64,000 bases of DNA from Arthrobacter sp. MA-N2 (GCF_000517125.1 NZ_KI912155.1:2336696-2400695), one strand, 5' to 3'. Shown: positions 16,853-26,224, counted from the first letter of the stretch. Notes: generated by a model not told the origin, from the letters alone. Program-made: numbers and translations.

Positions 16853-19375
16853 CTAGTGGACCAATTCCTTGGCCCCGCCTGCCGCCGTCGTGCGCTGCAG
16901 CTTGGCGCCTTCGACGTCGACGTCGGGAAGGATCCGGGACAGCCAGCCCGGCAGCCACCAGGCCTTCTCGCCCAAGAGGTACATCACAGCCGGAACAATG
17001 GTCATCCGGACCACGAACGCGTCCACCAGCACACCGAACGCCATGGCGAAGCCGAGCGGGCGGACCATGGTCAAGTGGCTGAAGATGAATCCCGCAAACA
17101 CGCTGACCATGATGATGGCAGCGGCAGTGACAACGGCGGAGGCGTGACTGAACCCGCTCCGGACCGCCTGCTTCGCGTTTTCACCGTGCATGAACGATTC
17201 GCGCATCCCCGAGGTAATGAATACCTGGTAGTCCATGGCCAGGCCGAACAGCACGCCAATCAGGATGATCGGCAGGAAGCTCAGCACGGCTCCGGGATTG
17301 GCGACGTCGAACACGGTTCCGAGCCAACCCCACTGGTACACCGCCACGACGGCGCCGAACGCCGCCGCGAGGGAAAGCAGGAAGCCTCCGGTGGCGAGCA
17401 GCGGCACCACGATGGAGCGGAAAACCAGCAAAAGGAGGATCAGCGAAAGCCCGACGACGATCGCCAGGTACGGGGGCAACGCGGCACCGAGCTTCGCGGA
17501 GACGTCGATGTTGCCGGCTGTCTGCCCCGTCAGTCCGATCGTGGCGCCTGTGGCTTGCTGGATTTCGGAACCTTTCGCGCGCAGCTCCGAGACCACTTGG
17601 ACGGTGCTGGCACTGGCAGGTCCGTCCTTGGGGATGACCTGGAAAACCGCGGTGCGATGGTCCGGGCTCAGGGCCACGGGAACGGCCGCCACGACGTTGT
17701 CGACACTGCGCAGCTTGTCCGCTACATCGAACTGCTTGGCCTTCGCCTGCTGGTCGCTGAGGCCGTCCGGGAACGTGCCGACCACCACGATGGGACCGGT
17801 CATGCCCTCGCCGAAACTCGTGCGGGTGAGGTCATAGGCCTTGAACGCTTGCGAATCGACCGGTTCCGAACCGCCGTCGGGCAACGCGAGGCGCAGCTGG
17901 GAAGCGGGAAGAGCCAGCACCCCGAGCAACACCACGCCGGCAAGCAGCGCGACCACCGGGTGGCGGGTCACGAGCCCACCCCAGCCCCGGCTGCTCCGCC
18001 GCTGGTCTTCGGCGCGGTCGGCAGAAGCGTGGTCCGGTTCGGCGTTGTGGCGTTCGGCCTTGGCCCAGGCGCGCTTCGAAATCAGTTTCCGGCCCACCAG
18101 GGAGAGGACTGCCGGGGTCAGCGTCAGGGAGACGACGACGGCGACTGCCACCGTCGCGGCGGCCGACAGGCCCATGACGGCGAGGAACGGGAGTCCTGGA
18201 ACGACGAGAGCGGCAAGGGCGATGACCACGGTGAGACCGGCGAAAAGGACGGCGTTGCCCGAGGTACCCGTGGCGAGCGCCACTGATTCTTCGGCGTCCA
18301 TCCCAGAAAGCAATTGCCCCCGGTGGCGGTTGACGATGAAGAGGGAGTAGTCGATCCCGACGGCGAGCCCCAGCATGAGCGCGAGCATCGGCGAAATGGA
18401 GCTCATATCGATGACGCCGGTCAGGGCAAAGGTACCCCCGACACCCACGGCCACGCCAATGATCGCCATGAGGAGCGGCAAGCCGGCGGCCACAAGCGTT
18501 CCCAGCATCACGATGAGGGCAATGGCGGCCACGGCGATTCCGATGACTTCGGAGACACCGAATAACTGCGAGACGTCCTCCGTGATTTCCTTGCTCGCCA
18601 GCGCTGTCACACCTGCTGAGGAGACGCCGTGGACAATGTCCTGGACTTGCTGCCGGACCGCAGGGGTCAGGCCATTGATGGAGGTCTTGAACTGGACCTG
18701 CGCGATCGCGGCTTTTCCGTCTTCGGAGACGAAACGCATGCCCTGGGACGCTGTCAGCTGGCGTTTGGCCAATGCAAGGGCGGCGGCACCATCAGTGGCT
18801 TGCTTCTGTCCGTCATCGAGCTTTTGGCGCCCGGTCAGAAGTTTAGCCTTCTGCGGGGCAAGCTGGGCCTGGATCTGCGCAGCGGGCATACCGGCCGCGG
18901 TCATTTGTTGCTCTGCGGCCTTGACTTGGGCGTCCCCGGCATCCAAGGTGGCCCGGGCCTTGTCCAGCTCAGCTTGCCCGGCGGCGGCTTTTTGCTCGCC
19001 TGCTGCAAGATCGGACGGTGCTTTGTCCAAGGCGGCCTGGGTTGTGAACGGATTGACCGTGGACTGCACATCCGGCAGTTTTTCGAGCTGGGCGAGGGCC
19101 GACGCAATGGCGTCCCTGCCGGCTTGGTTGAATCCGGCGTCGCCCGCTTCGAAGACGATTCCCGCGGAGCCACCGGAGGACGCAGGAAGGTCCTTTTTGA
19201 GTTTGTCCAGCATCTGCTGGGTTTCGGTGCCCGGAATCTGGAAGTTGTTGGACATGGTGCCGTGGAACGCTGCAGCGGAGCCACCCACGGCCACCAATAC
19301 TGCCAGCCAGAGCGAAATCACCAACCAGCGGTGGCGGTAGGAGAACTTGCCAAGACGGTAGAGCAGGAGTGCCAT
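16853..19375 (-). CDS. MmpL/RND-family exporter
   Basis: An 840-residue transporter with two repeats of one helix, a large extracytoplasmic domain and five helices (about 12 helices in all). Helix 1 is at ~16-35. The first extracellular domain carries a long Ala/Gln/Lys-rich coiled-coil-like stretch (~130-215). MMPL motifs include LGLAVGIDYSLFIVNRHR near residue 337 and LFGLAMDYQVFITSGMRE near 715; the Asp-Tyr pairs in these helices are the proton relay of the family. It sits 45 bases after tetR and is probably expelled-substrate-regulated by it. The substrate, drug or lipid, is not evident. Confidence 0.9.
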   Translation of the reverse strand: MALLLYRLGKFSYRHRWLVISLWLAVLVAVGGSAAAFHGTMSNNFQIPGTETQQMLDKLKKDLPASSGGSAGIVFEAGDAGFNQAGRDAIASALAQLEKLPDVQSTVNPFTTQAALDKAPSDLAAGEQKAAAGQAELDKARATLDAGDAQVKAAEQQMTAAGMPAAQIQAQLAPQKAKLLTGRQKLDDGQKQATDGAAALALAKRQLTASQGMRFVSEDGKAAIAQVQFKTSINGLTPAVRQQVQDIVHGVSSAGVTALASKEITEDVSQLFGVSEVIGIAVAAIALIVMLGTLVAAGLPLLMAIIGVAVGVGGTFALTGVIDMSSISPMLALMLGLAVGIDYSLFIVNRHRGQLLSGMDAEESVALATGTSGNAVLFAGLTVVIALAALVVPGLPFLAVMGLSAAATVAVAVVVSLTLTPAVLSLVGRKLISKRAWAKAERHNAEPDHASADRAEDQRRSSRGWGGLVTRHPVVALLAGVVLLGVLALPASQLRLALPDGGSEPVDSQAFKAYDLTRTSFGEGMTGPIVVVGTFPDGLSDQQAKAKQFDVADKLRSVDNVVAAVPVALSPDHRTAVFQVIPKDGPASASTVQVVSELRAKGSEIQQATGATIGLTGQTAGNIDVSAKLGAALPPYLAIVVGLSLILLLLVFRSIVVPLLATGGFLLSLAAAFGAVVAVYQWGWLGTVFDVANPGAVLSFLPIILIGVLFGLAMDYQVFITSGMRESFMHGENAKQAVRSGFSHASAVVTAAAIIMVSVFAGFIFSHLTMVRPLGFAMAFGVLVDAFVVRMTIVPAVMYLLGEKAWWLPGWLSRILPDVDVEGAKLQRTTAAGGAKELVH

Positions 19376-19420
19376 ATCGGAACCGTTCTGTCGGTGGGTG
19401 GTGATGCCGGAGGGTGGGTG

Positions 19421-20062
19421 CTATGCGCCGCGAGGGGTGGTTGCCGTGAAGCCTGAACCGAGCAGACCCATTGCGTCGATCAAGTGCTGCCGCAGGCTGG
19501 CCAAGGATTCAGGGGAAAGATCCGGGCCGCGCTCTTCGAACCAGACGCTCATGGCTGCCTTGCCGCAGGAAATGATGGACCCGGCCAAGGCCCGCAAATA
19601 GAGTTCATCGGCATCCGGGCCGAGGCGATGCCGGGCAGCGTCGATGATCTGCGTGGTGCAGTGGTCCCAGGCCTCAAGTTCGGACCTCGCCAACGTTCGG
19701 TTGTCCTGGGTCAAACTGAAGAGCTCGGCCATGGGGGAGACCGTCATGGGGTCCGCCAACGCCATCAGGGCGGCCCGGGCGGAATCGAGGATCGGTTCGT
19801 CGGACGGCCGCAAACGGAACTGTTCCAGGGCGTGGTCCAGGAAGCCCTCGGTCACGGAGGCCAGAGCGGCTTCGAGGGTGGGGAAATAGTTGAAGAACGT
19901 GCGCCGGGACACGCCGGCCTCTTCCGCGATGTCCTCCACGGTGAAACCTCCAACGCCCCTGTTCCGCAGCACGGCTAGAGCTGCGTCGGCGATCGCTTGC
20001 CGGGTAGCCAGCTTGTTCTGTTCCCGGCGTGAGGGGAAGGCTGCGGTTTCGGGAGCACTCAC
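19421..20062 (-). CDS. TetR-family repressor of the adjacent mmpL
   Basis: A 213-residue regulator with an N-terminal helix-turn-helix (residues ~12-60): AIADAALAVLRNRGVGGFTV, then EEAGVSRRTFFNYFPTLEAAL, the TetR DNA-binding pattern. The remaining ~150 residues are the ligand domain. The GTG start has no Shine-Dalgarno; its promoter has the operator between -35 and -10, so it should repress itself and the downstream exporter. The operon is tetR-mmpL. Confidence 0.9.
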   Translation of the reverse strand: MSAPETAAFPSRREQNKLATRQAIADAALAVLRNRGVGGFTVEDIAEEAGVSRRTFFNYFPTLEAALASVTEGFLDHALEQFRLRPSDEPILDSARAALMALADPMTVSPMAELFSLTQDNRTLARSELEAWDHCTTQIIDAARHRLGPDADELYLRALAGSIISCGKAAMSVWFEERGPDLSPESLASLRQHLIDAMGLLGSGFTATTPRGA

Positions 20063-20068
20063 GCGCTT

Positions 20069-20098
20069 ACACTAAGTGCAACTTTGCACTCTGAGCAA
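20069..20098 (-). promoter_or_regulatory. tetR promoter with embedded operator
   Basis: On the minus strand TTGCTC (-35, plus 20093-20098) and TAGTGT (-10, 20069-20074) are 18 bases apart. The palindrome AGTGCAA-CT-TTGCACT (plus 20075-20090) fills that spacer exactly. Six bases separate the -10 from the GTG start, giving a leaderless, autorepressed promoter. Confidence 0.75.
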
Positions 20099-20123
20099 GT
20101 TAAATCTTCGGTCCACCAAAACG

Positions 20124-20157
20124 AACGGCCGGCGACGCTCCTGCGTCGCCGGCCGTT
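20124..20157 (-). terminator. Terminator after ybjQ
   Basis: AACGGCCGGCGACG pairs perfectly with its complement (14 bp, 6-nt loop). Read on the minus strand it follows the ybjQ stop and is trailed by CGTTTTGG, a weak T-run. Confidence 0.65.
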
Positions 20158-20167
20158 GTCGCCTGCC

Positions 20168-20653
20168 TTATTGCTGGAAAGGCGGTTGGGGAGAGTGCGA
20201 ATCGGGGAACTGCCCGGGCATCGGCGGTGCCGTTTGTCCCGGTGCTGTTGCCGGCGTCGTGGGCTGCGTGGACTGCCGGGCTGCGGCGCTGGTCAGGTAG
20301 ATCGACTGACCTGTGGCACCGGGCTCGCCTTCGGCCAGGGGGATGGCGAACACGGCCGTCCCGTAGGCGCAGACTTCGGTCCAGTTGCCGCCCATTTCAG
20401 AGGTGTCGAAACGCATGGCCACGATGGCGTTGGCGCCCCGTTGTTGTGCCTCATTGACCATGCGGGCCATGACTTCCTGGCGGCTTTCGTACAGTGCCTT
20501 GGTCATTTCGGGCAGTTCGCCGCCGCCAAGGGAGCGGAAGCCAGCCAACACCTGGGCTCCGATGTCCCGTGAGCGGACGGTGAGGCCCATGACTTCGCCA
20601 AAGACCGCGTCGATCTTGTGGCCCGGAATCTTGTTTGAGGTAACGATCAACAT
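20168..20653 (-). CDS. YbjQ/UPF0145 family protein with Pro-rich tail
   Basis: A 161-residue protein whose first ~105 residues match the YbjQ fold: IVTSNKIPGHKIDAVFGEVMGLTVRS at the N-terminus, a helix EARQEVM-like segment, then NEAQQRGANAIVAMRFDTSEM and the final strand EVCAYGTAV. YbjQ proteins form pentamers and are loosely annotated as heavy-metal binding; their function is unsettled. The last ~45 residues are Pro/Gln/Thr-rich and disordered. The ATG at 20653 lacks a Shine-Dalgarno and has TAGGCT six bases upstream. Confidence 0.88.
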   Translation of the reverse strand: MLIVTSNKIPGHKIDAVFGEVMGLTVRSRDIGAQVLAGFRSLGGGELPEMTKALYESRQEVMARMVNEAQQRGANAIVAMRFDTSEMGGNWTEVCAYGTAVFAIPLAEGEPGATGQSIYLTSAAARQSTQPTTPATAPGQTAPPMPGQFPDSHSPQPPFQQ

Positions 20654-20659
20654 GGACAG

Positions 20660-20665
20660 AGCCTA
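20660..20665 (-). promoter_or_regulatory. Predicted -10 box, leaderless ybjQ
   Basis: TAGGCT, six bases (CTGTCC), then ATG on the minus strand; no ribosome site. Confidence 0.5.
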
Positions 20666-20695
20666 TCCAGAATTCATCGTTTCTCACCGTTTAAG

Positions 20696-20731
20696 GGACA
20701 AATCCCCGGGGCATTCCCCAGGGATTTGTCC
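20696..20731. terminator. Hairpin after the symporter gene
   Basis: GGACAAATCCC and GGGATTTGTCC are perfect 11-bp arms, with an inner GGGG/CCCC helix in the 14-nt loop. It lies 20 bases beyond the stop of the minus-strand symporter gene. No T-run. Confidence 0.6.
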
Positions 20732-20750
20732 TTGCGATGGTGAACTGCGG

Positions 20751-22169
20751 TCAGGTCGTGGCAACGGCGAGCTCGCGAGCCTCGCTTGCCGTTTCCGGAG
20801 AGACCGCGTGGTCGTCGTCGGCGAAGGCCGTTCCCTTGCGAGGCGCGTTGTAGAGGGATTCGTCCAGGATTCCCTGCCGTTTGGCGACAATCGCCGGCAC
20901 CAGCGCTTGTCCGGCGACGTTGACGGCCGTGCGGCCCATGTCCAGGATCGGGTCGATCGCCAAGAGGAGCCCGACGCCGGCGAGCGGCAGTCCCAGCGTG
21001 GAGAGGGTCAGCGTGAGCATCACGACGGCGCCGGTGGTACCTGCGGTTGCCGCGGAACCAAGAACCGAAACCACCACAATCAGCAGGTACTGGCTGATGT
21101 CCAGGTTGATGCCGAAGAACTGGGCCACGAATATCGCGGCGATGGCCGGGTAGATGGCGGCGCAACCGTCCATCTTGGTGGTGGCGCCGAGCGGCACGGC
21201 GAAGGAAGCGTAGCCCTGCGGGACTCCGAGGTTGCGCTCGGTGACGCGCTGCGTGAGCGGCAGTGTGCCGATCGAGGAGCGCGAGACGAACGCGAGCTGA
21301 ACGGCAGGCCAGACACCCGAGTAGTACTGCTTAATGGACAGTCCGTGGGCCTTCACCAAGATGGGGTAGACCGCGAAGAGCACCAAGACGAGGCCCGCGT
21401 AGATGGCCAGGGTGAACTTGCCGAGCGAGCCGATCGTGTCCCAACCGTAGACGGCGACGGCGTTGCCGATCAGTCCAATGGTGCCCAACGGTGCGATGCG
21501 GATGATCCACCAAAGGACCTTCTGGATGACGGCAAGGGCGGAAGCGTTGAGGTTCAGGAACGGTTCGGCCTGTTTGCCGACCTTGAGGGCGGCCACTCCT
21601 ACGGCAATGGCGATCACTAGGATCTGGAGCACGTTGAAGCTGATGGAGGTGCTGGCGACGCCGTCAGTGACAGTGGTGCTGGCGCCCAGGCCCAGGAAGT
21701 TCTTGGGGAAGAGGCCGGTGAGGAATGCCCACCAGTCGCCGGTCTTTCCGGCGTACTCGGCCTTCTTGGTGATGCCCGTGCCGGCACCGGGCTGCAGGAG
21801 CAAGCCCAGTCCGATGCCGATCAGCACGGCGATGAGCGAGGTAATAGCGAACCAAAGCAAGGTGTTCCACGCCAGTTTCGCCGCATTGGATACTTGGCGG
21901 AGGTTCGCGATGGAGCTCACCACAGCGGTGAAGATCAAGGGCACCACCGCGGTCTGCAGCAGCGAGACGTAGCTTGAGCCGATGGTCTGCAGCGTGGCAC
22001 CGAGCCCGTTCGGAGCCTTTGTGGTGCTGCCGGTGGCCTTGGCCAGGAGACCGAGTGCCAAGCCAATCACGAGGGCGGCGATGATCTGGACGCCAAAGGA
22101 GGTTGCCCACTGGGGAAGCCGGGACGAGGTCTTTCCGGCGGAAGTCAAAGTGTTGGATGAATTGCTCAC
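20751..22169 (-). CDS. Dicarboxylate/amino acid:cation symporter (DAACS family)
   Basis: A 472-residue symporter of the GltT/GltP/DctA family. Conserved parts are the hairpin 1 serine motif SSIGTLPLT, LGATTKMDGCAA in helix 7 (NMDG in most relatives, Lys-Met-Asp here) and the helix 8 substrate motif around DPILDMGRTAVNVAGQALV. An insertion of ~20 residues before SFNVLQ is typical of actinobacterial members. Substrate is glutamate/aspartate or a C4-dicarboxylate. The GTG start has TAGCGT six bases upstream and no Shine-Dalgarno, so it is probably leaderless. Confidence 0.88.
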   Translation of the reverse strand: MSNSSNTLTSAGKTSSRLPQWATSFGVQIIAALVIGLALGLLAKATGSTTKAPNGLGATLQTIGSSYVSLLQTAVVPLIFTAVVSSIANLRQVSNAAKLAWNTLLWFAITSLIAVLIGIGLGLLLQPGAGTGITKKAEYAGKTGDWWAFLTGLFPKNFLGLGASTTVTDGVASTSISFNVLQILVIAIAVGVAALKVGKQAEPFLNLNASALAVIQKVLWWIIRIAPLGTIGLIGNAVAVYGWDTIGSLGKFTLAIYAGLVLVLFAVYPILVKAHGLSIKQYYSGVWPAVQLAFVSRSSIGTLPLTQRVTERNLGVPQGYASFAVPLGATTKMDGCAAIYPAIAAIFVAQFFGINLDISQYLLIVVVSVLGSAATAGTTGAVVMLTLTLSTLGLPLAGVGLLLAIDPILDMGRTAVNVAGQALVPAIVAKRQGILDESLYNAPRKGTAFADDDHAVSPETASEARELAVATT

Positions 22170-22175
22170 CGGAAC

Positions 22176-22181
22176 ACGCTA
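22176..22181 (-). promoter_or_regulatory. Predicted -10 box, leaderless symporter gene
   Basis: TAGCGT, six bases (GTTCCG), then the GTG start on the minus strand. Confidence 0.5.
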
Positions 22182-22333
22182 GATCTCGGCGAATACCACT
22201 GCGAGCGGAGGTTGAGAAATGTTACGCCCGAATTTTCAACCAGCGAACCGAAAATCCCGCGAATTCGCCGCCAGTCCAATCATTTATGAAGTTATTCACG
22301 GACGGAATGTGGGGAACATCTCGCACGGTTCGA

Positions 22334-22399
22334 CCCATGTAACTCGCATTTGTTGTCGTTCTGAGCGTTCAAAAGGACAACAAATGCGAGTCAGTTGGG
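22334..22399. repeat. 66-bp palindromic intergenic element, copy a
   Basis: Imperfect palindrome whose right arm ends GCGAGTCAGTTGGG. It is one of five copies of the same length in the window. It abuts the TAA stop of the DUF885 gene, which begins at the next base. Confidence 0.8.
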
Positions 22400-24085
22400 T
22401 TACTGCAGCAACGCCCGGCGAAGCGTGTCCAGCCCGACGGAGCCGATGTTCAGCGCATCCGTGTGGAAGGACTTCAGCTCGAAGCCCGGACGCTGTTCAA
22501 GTTCCGTGCGGATTTCCTCCCACAGCCGCTGCCCTACCTTGTACGACGGAGCCTGCCCCGGCCAGCCAAGGTACCGGGTAAATTCGAACTCGAGCTGGCC
22601 CGCGCTAATGGGAAGGTTGGACTTGAGGAATTCGAAGCCCTTTTCGGAGGTCCAGGTGCCGCTGCCCCAACGCTCGGGAACCTGTAGTTCAAGGTGGACG
22701 CCGATATCGAACACCACGCGGGCAGCACGCATGCGCTGCATGTCCAGCATGCCCATGTGGTCGCCCGGGTCCTTGAGGTAGCCAAGCTCCAGCATGAGCT
22801 TCTCGGCGTAGAGTGCCCAGCCTTCGCCGTGTCCGGAGACCCAGCAGACGTTGCGTCGCCAGTTGTTGAGGAGCTCGCGGCGGTACACGGCGGTGGCCAC
22901 CTGGAGGTGGTGGCCGGGTACGCCTTCGTGGAACACAGTGGTGGTTTCGGCCCAAGTGGTGAAGGTGTCCTCGCCGGCGGGGACGGACCACCACATCCGG
23001 CCGGGACGGGAGAAGTCGTCCGACGGGCCGGTGTAATAGATGCCGCCTTCATCCGTTGGCGCGATGCGGCACTCGAGCGTTTTCATGATGTCCGGGATGT
23101 CGAAATGGACGTCGGCAAGTTCGGATACTGCACGGTCGGAGAGCTCCTGCATCCAGGCCTTCAGGGCGTCGGTTCCCTTGATTTGCCGCTCTGGATCGCT
23201 GTTGAGGATCGCCTTGGCTTCGTCGATGGTAGCGCCGGGCTTGATGTGCTCGGCCACGCGCTCCTGTTCGGAAATGAGCCTGTCGAGTTCCTGCACGCCC
23301 CACGCGTACGTTTCCTCCAAGTCCACGGTTGCACCGAGGAAGGAACGCGAGGAAAGTGCATAACGTTCGCGGCCCACAGCGTCTTTTGCCGGGGCGAAGG
23401 GCAGGAGCTCGGCTTCGAGGAAATCGGCTAAACGCGCGTAAGCGGAACGCGCGACGGCGGCACCGGCGTCGAGCTTTTCCTGCAGTTCCGCCGGCAGCGG
23501 CCGGCCGTCGATGGTGGCCTCGGAGGCGAGCCTGGCGAAGAATCCGTCCTCGGCCGAATATTTGCTGGCCTGTTCGATGACGACCCTGACCTGTCGGACG
23601 GCGGACACCTTTCCCTCTTCCTTGGCGGAACGAAGGGAAGCGATATAGCCATCGATCGCATGCGGAACGTTGGCAGCGCGGCCCGCGATGTGCACCCAGT
23701 GTTCGGCCGTGTCGGTGGGCATAAGGTCGAAGATCGCCCGGATGGTCTGGGCCGGGGACTCGATGTTGTTCAGGTCCGCGGCGTCCCAGCCGGACTCGTG
23801 GATCTCGAGTGCCAGGCCAAGCCGTTCGCGCATCGCGTCAAGGGTGACAACATCGGAGGCGTCCACGGGTTCGAGGGTGGCAAGTTCGTCGAGCGCGCCA
23901 CGGGCTGCTTTGGCGAAGGCGGTTGCGCCGGCGGGCGAGAAGTCCTGGTATTCGGTCTCGTGTCCGGGCAGGCCGAGGGTCGTGGCGAGGCTCGGGTTGA
24001 GGGCAAGGAGGGTGTCCGTGTAGGCGTCGGCGACCGCATCGATGGCAGTCTGGAGGCGTGCCGGTGCTGTGTTAGGAGTAGTCAC
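22400..24085 (-). CDS. DUF885 family metallopeptidase-like protein
   Basis: A 561-residue protein covering the full DUF885 domain. A zinc-peptidase-like motif HEGVPGHH (within VFHEGVPGHHLQVA, near residue 390) is followed by EGWALYAEKLM, whose Glu is the likely third ligand, and the conserved PGQAPSYKVGQRLW near the C-terminus. There is no signal peptide, so it is probably a cytoplasmic peptidase; substrate unknown. The GTG start has TAGGCT six bases upstream and no Shine-Dalgarno. It stands alone between two copies of the 66-bp element. Confidence 0.88.
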   Translation of the reverse strand: MTTPNTAPARLQTAIDAVADAYTDTLLALNPSLATTLGLPGHETEYQDFSPAGATAFAKAARGALDELATLEPVDASDVVTLDAMRERLGLALEIHESGWDAADLNNIESPAQTIRAIFDLMPTDTAEHWVHIAGRAANVPHAIDGYIASLRSAKEEGKVSAVRQVRVVIEQASKYSAEDGFFARLASEATIDGRPLPAELQEKLDAGAAVARSAYARLADFLEAELLPFAPAKDAVGRERYALSSRSFLGATVDLEETYAWGVQELDRLISEQERVAEHIKPGATIDEAKAILNSDPERQIKGTDALKAWMQELSDRAVSELADVHFDIPDIMKTLECRIAPTDEGGIYYTGPSDDFSRPGRMWWSVPAGEDTFTTWAETTTVFHEGVPGHHLQVATAVYRRELLNNWRRNVCWVSGHGEGWALYAEKLMLELGYLKDPGDHMGMLDMQRMRAARVVFDIGVHLELQVPERWGSGTWTSEKGFEFLKSNLPISAGQLEFEFTRYLGWPGQAPSYKVGQRLWEEIRTELEQRPGFELKSFHTDALNIGSVGLDTLRRALLQ

Positions 24086-24091
24086 CCCAAG

Positions 24092-24097
24092 AGCCTA
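24092..24097 (-). promoter_or_regulatory. Predicted -10 box, leaderless DUF885 gene
   Basis: TAGGCT, six bases (CTTGGG), then the GTG start on the minus strand. Confidence 0.5.
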
Positions 24098-24142
24098 ACC
24101 GCGCCCGGGTATTTGTGAAAGAGTTGTTGCACTCTTCGGCCA

Positions 24143-24208
24143 CCCAACTAGCTGGCACTTGCTGTCGTTTTGAGCCGTGAAAACGACAACAAATGCGAGT
24201 CAGTTGGG
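24143..24208. repeat. 66-bp palindromic intergenic element, copy b
   Basis: Opens CCCAACTAGCTGGCACTTG and closes GCGAGTCAGTTGGG, with GTCGTTTTGAGCC at the centre. It lies between the DUF885 start and the accE stop. Confidence 0.85.
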
Positions 24209-24221
24209 TCAGCGCGCCGCT

Positions 24222-24476
24222 TCAGCCCCGGCTGCGCTTCCAGGCGCCCGGTCCCGGAGTGGGCTCCATGCGCAATTGCTGCCGCCGCAGCCAGTGCCGC
24301 GCACTGAGTCTGGGGGTCTCGGTTCGTTCCGGCGCTCCGAGGGAGGCGACGACGGCGGCAAGCGCCGCGAGCTCTTCCGGCGTCGGGTCTCCCTTGACCA
24401 CCGAAAGCAACGGCTCGGCCGGCCCCGCTTCAGTGGAATCAGGCCCGGAGTCGGGGATGTTTCGCTCGGCGCTCAC
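24222..24476 (-). CDS. accE: Acyl-CoA carboxylase epsilon subunit
   Basis: An 84-residue protein with the actinobacterial epsilon pattern: a variable N-terminus, then [20 protein letters not shown] (~residues 23-42), a Pro/Thr linker and a C-terminal basic Trp-containing segment ([13 protein letters not shown] and PGAWKRSRG). Such subunits tether alpha and beta cores in mycobacterial and Streptomyces complexes. The GTG start overlaps the accD stop as GTGA, so the two are coupled. Confidence 0.88.
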   Translation of the reverse strand: MSAERNIPDSGPDSTEAGPAEPLLSVVKGDPTPEELAALAAVVASLGAPERTETPRLSARHWLRRQQLRMEPTPGPGAWKRSRG

Positions 24477-26056
24477 AGCGGGATGTTTCCGTGCTTCTTG
24501 GTGGGCAGGCTGGCGCGCTTGTCGCGGAGCGCCCGGAGGCCCTTGATGATCTGCAGGCGGGTTTCCGATGGCGCGATGACGGCGTCGACGTAGCCAAGCT
24601 CGGCAGCCTGGTAGGGGTTGAGGAGTTCTTCCTCGTACTGGCGGATGATTTCGGCCCGCTTGCCCTCGACGTCGCCGCCGGCCTCGGCGACGGCGGCAAG
24701 ATCACGGCGGTACAGGATGTTGACGGCACCCTGGGCGCCCATGACGCCGATCTGTGCCGTGGGCCAGGCCAGGTTGAGGTCGGCGCCTAGCTTCTTGGAT
24801 CCCATCACGATGTACGCTCCGCCGTAGGCTTTGCGGGTGATAACCGTCAGCTTGGGCACGGTGGCCTCGGCGTAGGCGTAAAGCAGCTTGGCTCCGCGGC
24901 GGATGATGCCCTGGAACTCCTGGTCCTTACCGGGTAGGAAGCCGGGGACGTCCACCAGGGTGATGATGGGAACATTGAAGGCGTCACAGTGGCGGACAAA
25001 GCGGGCTGCCTTTTCCGAAGCGGCGATGTCCAGAGTGCCCGCGAACTGCATAGGTTGGTTCGCCACGATGCCAACGGTGTGGCCTTCAACCCGGCCGTAG
25101 CCGATGATCACGTTGGGGGCGTAGAGCGACTGCATCTCAAGGAAATGGGCGTCATCGACAATCTGCTCGATTACCTTGCGCATGTCGTAGGGGTGGTTGG
25201 CCGAGTCCGGGATGAGAGTGTCCAGGGTGAGGTCGTCGTCGTCGAGCTCCAGTTCCTGTTCGTGCTCCAGGACGGGGGCCTCGGAGAGGTTGTTGGACGG
25301 GAGGAAGTCGAGGAGTTCGCGGACGAACTCGATCGCGTCGGCTTCGTCGCTGGCGAGGTAGGTGGAGGTGCCGGTCGTGGCGTTGTGCTGGCGGGCGCCG
25401 CCGAGGGTTTCCATGTCTACGTCTTCGCCGGTCACGGTCTTGATGACGTCGGGGCCGGTGATGAACATGTGCGATGTCTTGTCCACCATCACCACGTAGT
25501 CGGTGAGGGCGGGGGAGTAGGCGGCGCCACCCGCGCAGGGGCCCATGATGAGCGAAATCTGGGGAACGACGCCGGAGGAATGGACGTTGTTGCGGAAGAT
25601 GTCCGCGAACATGGCCAGCGAGGCGACCCCTTCCTGGATGCGGGCGCCCCCGCCGTCGTTGATTCCGACCATGGGGCAGCCGTTGCGGAGGGCGAACTCC
25701 TGGACCTTGACGATCTTCTCGCCGTTGACCTGGCTCAGGGAGCCGCCGTAGACGCTGAACTCCTGGCTGTAGATGGCCACCAGCCGGCCATCCACGGTGC
25801 CGTAGCCTGAGACCACCCCATCGCCGAGGGGCTTCTTCTTCTCCATGCCGAATGCGGTGGAGCGGTGGACGGCCAAGGCGTCGAACTCGACGAACGAGCC
25901 CACGTCAAGGAGCATGTCGATGCGTTCGCGGGCGGTGTTCTTGCCGCGGGCATGCTGCTTCTCGATGGCTTCGGGGCCGGAGGGTTGTTCTGCACGGGCC
26001 TGGCGGTCGCGGAAGTCGGCAATCTTTCCCGCTGTCGTTGTCAGATCGTGGCTCAT
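24473..26056 (-). CDS. accD: Acyl-CoA carboxylase beta subunit (carboxyltransferase)
   Basis: A 527-residue carboxyltransferase moving CO2 from biotin to acetyl- or propionyl-CoA. Both crotonase-like halves are present: the N-half has [23 protein letters not shown] and the acyl-CoA-binding [16 protein letters not shown]; the C-half has [16 protein letters not shown] and [14 protein letters not shown] [14 protein letters not shown], then [14 protein letters not shown]. The residue controlling acetyl versus propionyl choice cannot be assigned safely by eye. The ATG has CCGGAG upstream. Operon accD-accE; a palindrome shared with accA3 lies 127 bases upstream. Confidence 0.93.
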   Translation of the reverse strand: MSHDLTTTAGKIADFRDRQARAEQPSGPEAIEKQHARGKNTARERIDMLLDVGSFVEFDALAVHRSTAFGMEKKKPLGDGVVSGYGTVDGRLVAIYSQEFSVYGGSLSQVNGEKIVKVQEFALRNGCPMVGINDGGGARIQEGVASLAMFADIFRNNVHSSGVVPQISLIMGPCAGGAAYSPALTDYVVMVDKTSHMFITGPDVIKTVTGEDVDMETLGGARQHNATTGTSTYLASDEADAIEFVRELLDFLPSNNLSEAPVLEHEQELELDDDDLTLDTLIPDSANHPYDMRKVIEQIVDDAHFLEMQSLYAPNVIIGYGRVEGHTVGIVANQPMQFAGTLDIAASEKAARFVRHCDAFNVPIITLVDVPGFLPGKDQEFQGIIRRGAKLLYAYAEATVPKLTVITRKAYGGAYIVMGSKKLGADLNLAWPTAQIGVMGAQGAVNILYRRDLAAVAEAGGDVEGKRAEIIRQYEEELLNPYQAAELGYVDAVIAPSETRLQIIKGLRALRDKRASLPTKKHGNIPL

Positions 26057-26182
26057 TAAATGTCTCCGGCTCTGTAGCTGATTTATGCTGGCACTGCTTC
26101 GTTAGGCATGCGCTCTTAAGTAGCATCCGTACAACGTGCTGGCCCTGTTGGCTAGTCTAATGACGCAAAAGCCCCGGACCGC

Positions 26183-26197
26183 TGTAGAAACCCTACA
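26183..26197. promoter_or_regulatory. Putative carboxylase operator, accD copy
   Basis: TGTAG-AAACC-CTACA on the plus strand; its complement TGTAGGGTTTCTACA matches the accA3 site core at 12443-12461 except one spacer base. It lies in the divergent accD/SDR region. Confidence 0.65.
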
Positions 26198-26224
26198 ATT
26201 TTCCGACTTCAAGTCGAGCATCGA

